A program made the translations under genes and the position numbers. A stretch of 6,120 bases of DNA from DATIXD01 sp035518875 (GTDB taxonomy: Bacteria > Pseudomonadota > Gammaproteobacteria > Methylococcales > Methylococcaceae), in contig DATIXD010000316.1 in assembly GCA_035518875.1 (NCBI GenBank), forward strand, positions 1-6,120, in the 5' to 3' direction. The notes beneath the pieces are model-generated. The model searched no databases and had not been told where the DNA came from. It saw only the letters and a program-made list of their open reading frames with translations. Below, one piece after another: positions 1 to 5,068 of the stretch; position 1 is the first letter of the stretch, and every line of letters starts with the position of its first letter.

Positions 1-1
1 C

Positions 2-1561
2 AGGAAGGGAACTCCCTCCGGCACCGAGCCCGCCGCCGTGCCGCCGCCGGCTCCCACCCCCGCTCCCGCCATCGCACCGCCTGCCGATGCCTCGGCCGCA
101 CCGCAGCACCCGCTGCCTCCCTTCGTCGTCGAGACCGACTACTACAAGATCGCCTTCAGCAATCACGGCGGAACGGTCCGAAGCTGGCAGTTGAAGAAGT
201 TCACCGGGAACGACGGCAAGCCGCTCGACCTGGTCAACACCGCCGCCCAGGTGGAAGCGCCTTTTTCCCTCCATTTCCCCGGCCAGAAGCCCGCCGCCAA
301 CATCAACTGGACCTACTACGCGCAGAAGCCCGAGCCCGACAACCTCGGCGTGACCTACGAGTACGCCGACGGCCACACCCTGGTGCGCAAGACTTTTCGC
401 TTCGTCAGGAACAGCTACCAGTCGCAGGTCACCACGGAAGTCGCCGTCGACGGTAAGCCGGTCCCGCACCTGATCGAATGGCGCGCCGGCTTCGGCGACC
501 TCACCGTCGCGGCTCCGGCCGCCAATCAGCGCACCCTGCATTTCGACGTGGAAGCGAACAAGCTGGCCGAAGAGGTTGTCAAAGCTGCGAAAGACGGCCC
601 GGTAACCTTCAAGGGCACTTTCTCCTTCGCCGGCGTCGCCGATTCCTACTTCGCCGCCGTCTTCCTTCCGCAGAATCCCGGCCCCATGGAGACGGTTGTG
701 TTCTCCGACAGCGTCCCCACCCCCGTGGAGAAGGAAAAGCCGGAAGCGATGATCGGCACCGGGGTGGGACAGGGCGCCGTCAACCGCTTCTCGCTCTTCG
801 TCGGTCCCAAAGACCTCGACATTTTGCGTAAAGTGAACCCGAAGCTCGAACAGGTGGTGGACTTCGGCTGGATGGCGTTTCTCGCCAAGCCGCTCTTCCT
901 CATCGTGAACTGGTTCAATGACGGCTTCGTCCACAATTACGGCTGGTCCATCGTCGTGGTCACCATCGTCATCAACTTCATCCTCTTCCCGTTGAAGCTC
1001 TCCAATATGAAGTCGATGCGCAAGATGCAGGCGCTGCAACCGCAGATTCAGGCCATCAACGAGAAGTTCAAGAACGTCGGCATCCGCGACCCCAGGAAAG
1101 CGGAGCAAAACCAGGAAGTGATGGACCTGTACAAGAAGCACGGCGTCAATCCCATGGGCGGATGCGTGCCCATGCTGTTGCAGATTCCGTTCTTCTTCGC
1201 CTTCTACAAGGTGTTCACGGTTTCGGTGGAGATGCGCGGTGCGAGCTGGCTCTGGGTCACCGACCTGTCGCAGCCCGAGCACCTGGCCATCAAGATACTG
1301 CCCATCGCCATGATCGCCAGCCAGTTCTGGATGCAGAAGATGACGCCGCAAGCTAATGTGGATCCCAACCAGCAGCGCATGATGATGTTCATGCCGCTCA
1401 TCTTCGGCTTTATGTTCTATAACTTCCCGAGTGGCCTGGTGCTATACTACTTGACCAGCAATCTGGTGAGTATGGGACAGCAGTGGTTCTTCAACCACAC
1501 CGCCGCTGCGGATCAAGCGGCGGCGTCGGTGCAAGTCAAGAAAAAGAACGGCAGGAAATAG
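2..1561 (+). CDS. yidC: Membrane protein insertase YidC (5'-partial)
   Basis: YidC inserts and folds inner-membrane proteins, alone or with SecYEG. The frame is open to the window edge, so the N-terminal membrane anchor typical of didermal YidC lies upstream; GTG at 38 sits in a Pro/Ala-rich linker and is not a credible start. Numbering residues from codon 38: the Pro-rich linker is followed by the periplasmic beta-domain (about 25-265, opening with FVVETDYYKIAFSNHGG). The five-helix insertase core follows: helices near 277-292, 302-321, 372-392, 416-435 and 448-476, with the conserved NPMGGC turn (371-376) and a charged cytoplasmic loop (about 325-370). The tail is short and basic (KKKNGRK). 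The position of the usual hydrophilic-groove arginine is Asn313 (TIVINFILFPL). The stop is three bases before khpB, implying cotranscription. Family assignment is very secure; only the 5' end is missing. Confidence 0.96.
   Translation, partial: RKGTPSGTEPAAVPPPAPTPAPAIAPPADASAAPQHPLPPFVVETDYYKIAFSNHGGTVRSWQLKKFTGNDGKPLDLVNTAAQVEAPFSLHFPGQKPAANINWTYYAQKPEPDNLGVTYEYADGHTLVRKTFRFVRNSYQSQVTTEVAVDGKPVPHLIEWRAGFGDLTVAAPAANQRTLHFDVEANKLAEEVVKAAKDGPVTFKGTFSFAGVADSYFAAVFLPQNPGPMETVVFSDSVPTPVEKEKPEAMIGTGVGQGAVNRFSLFVGPKDLDILRKVNPKLEQVVDFGWMAFLAKPLFLIVNWFNDGFVHNYGWSIVVVTIVINFILFPLKLSNMKSMRKMQALQPQIQAINEKFKNVGIRDPRKAEQNQEVMDLYKKHGVNPMGGCVPMLLQIPFFFAFYKVFTVSVEMRGASWLWVTDLSQPEHLAIKILPIAMIASQFWMQKMTPQANVDPNQQRMMMFMPLIFGFMFYNFPSGLVLYYLTSNLVSMGQQWFFNHTAAADQAAASVQVKKKNGRK
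1553..1556 (+). promoter_or_regulatory. Ribosome binding site of khpB
   Basis: AGGA lies inside the last codons of yidC, with eight bases before the GTG at 1565. Good spacing and the absence of a better in-frame start decide the khpB start codon. Confidence 0.55.
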
Positions 1562-1564
1562 CGC

Positions 1565-2272
1565 GTGAGTGAACGCAAGTACTCTGTAGCTACGATTGGT
1601 CTGAAGATCGACGGGTTTCTCGGGACGATTCTGAACGATGCCGGCCTGAAGCTCCAATATGAGATCCGGGACGTAGCTCCCGGACCGGACGATTTCGAGA
1701 CGCCCGACGTTGCCGTGAACTTCGAAGGTCCCGACGTGGACATGCTCCTCGCCAATCGCGGCGAGTTGCTGCTGGCCCTGGAACTGGTCACGATGGAGAT
1801 GCTGCGGCTGCCGTCGGACGACCACTCGCGGCTTGCGTTCGACGCCAACGATTATCGCCTGTTGCGTATCGAAGAACTGCGCATGAGCGCCGATGTGGCC
1901 GCCGAAAAAGTCAAACACACCGGCGCGCCGTTCCACTTCAATCCCATGAACAGCCGCGAACGGCGCGTCATCCACCTCGCCCTGCGCAACGACACTACCA
2001 TTCGCAGCGAGAGCGCGGGCACGGGTCCGGCCCGGCACGTCATCGTCTACCCCGCCGGAATGCCCAGCCTGCCCGAACCTCCGGGCGGATACCCGATTCC
2101 GCGCCACACCAGTGCGTTTGCCGACCGCCCCGAGCGCGACCACGGCGACCGCGGACGCGGTGGCCCGGGAGGACGCGGTGGCCCGGGAGGACGCGGCGGA
2201 CGCGGCGATCGCGGCGCGCGCGGTGGCCCGGGAGGCCGCGGCGGCGATCGCGGACGCGGCCCTCGCCGGTAA
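1565..2272 (+). CDS. khpB: KhpB/Jag-like KH-R3H RNA-binding protein with RGG-rich tail
   Basis: A cytoplasmic RNA-binding protein of the Jag/KhpB (SpoIIIJ-associated) family; relatives bind RNA and affect cell division and envelope growth, but the targets here are unknown. The 235-aa protein has a KH-like domain at about 10-75 (VAVNFEGPDVDMLL then ANRG at 63-66) and an R3H domain at about 85-150. The signature is Arg133-x3-His137 in NSRERRVIHLAL, followed by a typical ESAG...RHVIVYP strand. Residues 187-235 are a low-complexity tail of GGPGGR, GGRGD and RGR units. Unusual points: no Jag_N domain before the KH domain; the KH GxxG loop reads ANRG, losing its first glycine; the tail resembles RGG boxes. 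The GTG start is supported by AGGA at 1553-1556, eight bases upstream, and by the 3-nt gap to yidC. The family call is firm; the gene name rests on R3H similarity and synteny. Confidence 0.88.
   Translation: MSERKYSVATIGLKIDGFLGTILNDAGLKLQYEIRDVAPGPDDFETPDVAVNFEGPDVDMLLANRGELLLALELVTMEMLRLPSDDHSRLAFDANDYRLLRIEELRMSADVAAEKVKHTGAPFHFNPMNSRERRVIHLALRNDTTIRSESAGTGPARHVIVYPAGMPSLPEPPGGYPIPRHTSAFADRPERDHGDRGRGGPGGRGGPGGRGGRGDRGARGGPGGRGGDRGRGPRR
2155..2190 (+). repeat. Two exact 18-bp tandem units encoding GGPGGR
   Basis: Two identical copies of an 18-bp unit (starting acgcggtggcccg) lie at 2155-2172 and 2173-2190 in the khpB tail. A related partial copy is at about 2220-2237. The unit length is a multiple of three, so gain or loss of a unit would only lengthen or shorten the RGG-like tail of the protein. 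Each unit contains the SmaI-type palindrome cccggg. This is directly visible; that it arose by slippage is inference. Confidence 0.85.
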
Positions 2273-3619
2273 TTGCAGATCGACGATACCATCGTCGCCG
2301 TTGCCACTCCGCCCGGACGCGGCGGAATCGGCGTCGTGCGTCTTTCCGGCGATCGGTCGCGCTCCATCGCCGGGCGTGTGCTCCGTTTCTCCCAGCCGCA
2401 TGACTGGCGTCCCTGGCAGGCGCGCCTCGCCGCGCTCCCTGACCGCGACGGCCACACCGTAGACCAGGTGGTCGTCACCTTCTTTGCCGGTCCCCGCTCC
2501 TACACCGCCGAAGACCTGGTCGAAATCGGATGCCACGGCTCTCCGGTCGTGCTGCGCTGGTGCGTGGAATCCGCCCTCGAAGCCGGAGCCCGTCTCGCCG
2601 AACCCGGAGAATTCACCCTGCGCGCCTTTCTCCGCGGCCGCATCGACCTGCCCCAGGCCGAAGCCGTGCGCGACCTCATCCAAGCCACCACCCTCTACCA
2701 GGCGCGCATCGCGGCGCAGCAGGTGTCCGGCTCCGTCTCCCGGCGCCTGAAGCCGATCAAGGACCTACTGGTCGAGCTCATCGCCCTGCTCGAAGCCGGT
2801 ATCGACTTTGCCGAGGACGATGTCAGCGTGGCGCCGCCGGCCGAGATCCTGCTCCGCATCGCACCCGTGCTCGACGGCGTGCGCCGCCTCGCCGCCAGCT
2901 TCGCCTATGGCAATCTCGTCCGCGAAGGGCTCGCGCTCGCCATCGTGGGACGCCCCAACGTGGGCAAAAGCAGCCTCTTCAACCGCCTCCTCGAACAGGA
3001 CCGTGCCATCGTCACGGAAATACCCGGCACCACTCGCGACGTCATCTCCGAAACCGCGGCCATCGGCGGCATCCCCGTCAAACTCTCCGACACCGCCGGC
3101 ATCCGCGACGGCGGCGAGCTGGTCGAGTCGCTCGGCATCGAGCGCAGTTGGGAAGCCATGGCCGATGCCGACCTGACCGTCGTGGTGGTCGATCTTTCCC
3201 GGCCCGCGGCCTCCCAGGACCTGGAACTGTGGGAGCGGGCGCAGTCGCAGGGGCGCTGTTTGTTGGTGGGCAATAAGTGCGACTTGCCTGTGATCGCCGC
3301 ACTGCCCGCGCCCGCCATCCCCGTTTCCGCGCGCACCGGCGCCGGCATCGATGCGCTGCGCCAGGCCATCCTCGACACCGTCGCCCCGGCCCCCGGCGAA
3401 GAGACGGGTTTTATCACCAGCATCCGCCACGCCCGGTTGCTGCGCGAATCCGCCATGTACCTGGAAAAGGCGCAGGAGGCGGTGGCCGAAGCCATTCCCC
3501 ACGAGATGCTGCTACTCGACCTCTACGCCGCGCTGCGTCCCATCGACGCCATCACCGGAGCCACCACCGCCGACGACATTCTCCACCGCATCTTCTCCAC
3601 CTTCTGCATCGGGAAGTAG
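2273..3619 (+). CDS. mnmE: tRNA uridine-5-carboxymethylaminomethyl modification GTPase MnmE (TrmE)
   Basis: MnmE works with MnmG to install the aminomethyl-type group on C5 of wobble uridine 34 in certain tRNAs, using a folate one-carbon unit and GTP hydrolysis. The 448-aa length is normal. The N-terminal folate-binding domain opens with DTIVAVATPPGRGGIGVVRLSG-like residues, and the AEPGEFTLRAFLRGR block follows at about 109-123. The helical domain is split around the Ras-like G domain. G-domain motifs are G1 GRPNVGKS (226-233), G2 around GTTRD (252-256), G3 DTAG (273-276), G4 NKCD (334-337) and G5 SARTG (352-356). The protein ends in CIGK with the conserved catalytic-region cysteine Cys445. 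The start is TTG, immediately after the khpB TAA, with no good Shine-Dalgarno near; homology at the N-terminus supports it and translational coupling to khpB is likely. No defect is seen. Confidence 0.97.
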   Translation: MQIDDTIVAVATPPGRGGIGVVRLSGDRSRSIAGRVLRFSQPHDWRPWQARLAALPDRDGHTVDQVVVTFFAGPRSYTAEDLVEIGCHGSPVVLRWCVESALEAGARLAEPGEFTLRAFLRGRIDLPQAEAVRDLIQATTLYQARIAAQQVSGSVSRRLKPIKDLLVELIALLEAGIDFAEDDVSVAPPAEILLRIAPVLDGVRRLAASFAYGNLVREGLALAIVGRPNVGKSSLFNRLLEQDRAIVTEIPGTTRDVISETAAIGGIPVKLSDTAGIRDGGELVESLGIERSWEAMADADLTVVVVDLSRPAASQDLELWERAQSQGRCLLVGNKCDLPVIAALPAPAIPVSARTGAGIDALRQAILDTVAPAPGEETGFITSIRHARLLRESAMYLEKAQEAVAEAIPHEMLLLDLYAALRPIDAITGATTADDILHRIFSTFCIGK

Positions 3620-3822
3620 CTGGCCTCACGCTGCGATAACTGCAGGCAGATCATGCCGGCGCCGCGAAGCGCTGCCAGTCGATCGGACCCCATCGATTCC
3701 GCAGTGGCTCGGCACTCGGAACGGACTTCCAGCTCAACCTATCGGAAGCGCCTGAACACCGGCACGCTCCGTAGAATGAACGGAGCCCGTTCAATGCCCC
3801 GCTTGAGTTTCCGATAAAGATC
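3620..3822. other. Non-coding gap between mnmE and the IS630 element
   Basis: This stretch of about 200 bases contains no recognisable gene. It holds a 54-codon Arg/Ser-rich open frame (3653-3817, +) that I do not consider real, and one hairpin at 3777-3793. No mnmG start, tRNA or recognisable transposon remnant is visible. It may be the intergenic 3' flank of the housekeeping operon. Confidence 0.6.
3777..3793 (+). terminator. Short perfect hairpin, possible weak terminator after mnmE
   Basis: TGAACGG pairs with CCGTTCA around an AGC loop: a perfect 7-bp stem with a 3-nt loop. No T-run follows (next bases are atgccccgct), so an intrinsic terminator is doubtful. It lies about 160 bases after the mnmE stop and 30 bases before the IS630 end. 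It could equally be a protein-binding palindrome or chance. Confidence 0.25.
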
Positions 3823-3824
3823 TA

Positions 3825-3849
3825 GTGTAGTGTCCAACAAATAACTAGA
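3825..3849 (+). repeat. Left terminal inverted repeat (IRL) of the IS630 element
   Basis: This 25-bp repeat matches the reverse complement of 4997-5021 at 21 positions. Ten outer bases (12 counting the TA) are identical, then a 4-bp block differs (CAAC against TCCG), then 11 inner bases (aaataactaga) are identical. The identical-different-identical layout suggests two transposase contact zones. The tip, counted with its TA, contains TAGTG twice in tandem. Confidence 0.92.
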
Positions 3850-3874
3850 CAAGTAAAGGCAATCAGCTTATGCT
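3846..3874 (+). promoter_or_regulatory. Predicted transposase promoter overlapping IRL
   Basis: TAGACA (3846-3851, 5 of 6 to the -35 consensus) is followed after 17 bases by TATGCT (3869-3874, 4 of 6 to the -10 consensus). The expected transcription start is about 3880-3882, at the transposase ATG, which would give a leaderless or near-leaderless mRNA. The -35 begins inside the left repeat, so bound transposase could repress its own promoter. This is predicted from sequence only. Confidence 0.4.
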
Positions 3875-3879
3875 GGGGC

Positions 3880-5001
3880 ATGGGGAAATCGCTTGAGCTT
3901 GCCGCCGTCGATCGCGAGAAACTTGAACAGTGGACCGCGGCGCATGGCACCCCACAGCAGGTCGCCTTGCGTTGCCGTATCGTTTTGGCCGCCGCCGCTG
4001 GCGATTCCGATGTGGCCATTGCCAAGCGGTTGTCGGTGAATCGAAATACGGTGATTCTCTGGCGAAAACGCTTTGCTGCCGAAGGCCTCGACGGATTGTG
4101 GGCCATCGCTCCCGGTCGGGGACGGAAGCCCACCTATCAAATCGACAAGGTCGCCGCCATCTTGGAGGCAACGCTGCAAACCAAACCGGCCGGTATGACG
4201 CACTGGAGTTGCCGGACTATGGCGCAAAGCCAGGGCGTCAGCAAGTCAACCGTGAACAATATCTGGCGCGCCCACAATCTACAGCCCCATCGTACGGAGA
4301 CTTTCAAGCTCTCCCGCGATCCCAAGTTTCTGGAAAAGATGACAGATGTGGTGGGTCTGTACCTGAATCCCCCACAACAGGCGATCATCCTCTGTATCGA
4401 CGAAAAGAGCCAAATTCAAGCGCTGGACCGCACACAGCCGGGGCTGCCGCTGAAAAAGGGGCGATGCGGTACGATGACCCACGATTACAAGCGCAACGGC
4501 ACGACCACTCTGTTCGCCGCTCTGGAAACTTTACAGGGCAAGGTCATCGGCGAATGCCATGCGAGACATCGCCATCAGGAGTTTCTGAATTTCCTACGCC
4601 ACATCAAGGCCGAGTTCCCCGGCAAGGTCCCGTTGCATCTGATCATGGATAATTACGGGACGCACCAGCACGCCAAAGTGAAAGAGTGGCTGAAACGGAA
4701 TCCCCGGTTCGTGGCTCACTTCGTGCCCACCAGTTCGAGTTGGTTGAATCTGGTCGAGCGATGGTTCGGTCATCTGGACAACAAGGCTATCCGCCGCGGT
4801 GTCTTCCTCAGCGTCGCCGATCTGAAGGCGTCCATTGAGAGGTTCCTGACGGCTTGGAACCAGGATCCCAAACCCTTCGTGTGGACCGCGACCGTGGAGT
4901 CCATTCAAGAAAAGCTCAATCGGTGCCGGCGAACCTTGGAGCAAATCAAGCCCGGCTGTACCATGCCCAAAACCAGAAAACGGAGGCCCCGGCCTGTCTA
5001 G
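3880..5001 (+). CDS. IS630-family DDE transposase
   Basis: This enzyme cuts and joins the ends of its own element and inserts it at TA sites. The 373-aa protein has an N-terminal helix-turn-helix (about 43-65, VAIAKRLSVNRNTVILW) and a second winged-helix segment (about 108-137, SQGVSKSTVNNIW); together they should bind the inverted repeats. The DDE_3-type catalytic domain follows. The triad is Asp174 (CIDEKSQIQ), Asp257 (LIMDNYGTH) and Glu293 (SSWLNLVERWF). The 35 residues between the last two match the DD35E arrangement of the family. The C-terminal tail is basic (KTRKRRPRP). No frameshift or internal stop is seen, and all catalytic residues are present. ATG at 3880 is the only plausible start; it lacks a well-spaced Shine-Dalgarno (GGGG ends two bases before it). 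The stop lies in the right inverted repeat. Function is very likely; activity is untested. Confidence 0.95.
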   Translation: MGKSLELAAVDREKLEQWTAAHGTPQQVALRCRIVLAAAAGDSDVAIAKRLSVNRNTVILWRKRFAAEGLDGLWAIAPGRGRKPTYQIDKVAAILEATLQTKPAGMTHWSCRTMAQSQGVSKSTVNNIWRAHNLQPHRTETFKLSRDPKFLEKMTDVVGLYLNPPQQAIILCIDEKSQIQALDRTQPGLPLKKGRCGTMTHDYKRNGTTTLFAALETLQGKVIGECHARHRHQEFLNFLRHIKAEFPGKVPLHLIMDNYGTHQHAKVKEWLKRNPRFVAHFVPTSSSWLNLVERWFGHLDNKAIRRGVFLSVADLKASIERFLTAWNQDPKPFVWTATVESIQEKLNRCRRTLEQIKPGCTMPKTRKRRPRPV

Positions 5002-5021
5002 TTATTTCGGAGACACTACAC
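4997..5021 (-). repeat. Right terminal inverted repeat (IRR) of the IS630 element
   Basis: This is the partner of the left repeat at 3825-3849. It overlaps the 3' end of the transposase gene: the TAG stop at 4999-5001 is part of the repeat. Confidence 0.92.
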
Positions 5022-5024
5022 TAG

Positions 5025-5068
5025 TATTACTGTGTTAAAAAAGAACAATTTGATGTAGAATTGTTTTC
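5025..5068. other. AT-rich spacer between the two insertion sequences
   Basis: Only 10 of these 44 bases are G or C, against a GC-rich surround. The spacer contains an A-run, an inverted repeat and a TAGAAT sequence, and ends at the GTG of the next transposase. It probably holds the left end of the IS701-like element, but the terminal repeat cannot be defined because the right end is outside the window. Confidence 0.5.
5044..5065 (+). repeat. Inverted repeat just before the IS701-like transposase start
   Basis: AACAATT (5044-5050) and AATTGTT (5059-5065) form a perfect 7-bp stem around an 8-nt loop (tgatgtag). It can be extended by a G-T and an A-T pair (5043/5066 and 5042/5067). It ends three bases before the proposed GTG start. 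Possible roles are an operator, a hairpin limiting read-through translation, or part of the element's end. Confidence 0.5.

Larger units (their letters stand above)
3825..5021 (+). mobile_element. Complete IS630-family insertion sequence
   Basis: The element is 1197 bp between its inverted-repeat tips and carries one transposase reading rightward. The ends GTGTAGTGTC...GACACTACAC are near-perfect inverted repeats. Both are flanked by TA within CTAG (3822-3825 and 5021-5024), as expected from the TA target duplication of IS630/Tc1-mariner elements. The size fits the family. Both ends, the promoter-like region and the reading frame look intact, so the copy may be active or recently inserted. 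Its base composition is visibly less GC-extreme than the housekeeping genes. Confidence 0.93.

Noticed and set aside
38..40. GTG at 38 as the yidC start
   Set aside because: The frame is open upstream to the window edge, the codon falls in a Pro-rich linker, and the expected N-terminal membrane segment is missing. The gene is therefore truncated by the window.
2155..2240. CRISPR-like repeat array in the khpB tail
   Set aside because: The repeats are tandem without spacers, in frame, and encode GGPGGR units of a protein tail.
1442..2683. 413-codon open frame on the - strand across yidC end, khpB and mnmE start
   Set aside because: It covers three well-supported genes antisense in very GC-rich DNA, where stop codons are rare in mirror frames. 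The product is low-complexity Ala/Gly/Arg without a recognisable domain.
2765..3502. Long - strand open frame inside mnmE, and the + strand frame at 2530-3276
   Set aside because: Both are shadows of mnmE. The alternative products are Arg/Gly-rich or of random composition, while mnmE has every expected motif.
3653..3817. 54-codon + strand open frame after mnmE
   Set aside because: The product is Arg/Ser-rich with no domain, there is only a weak ribosome-binding match, and the frame ends at the IS edge. It is best taken as chance in GC-rich DNA.
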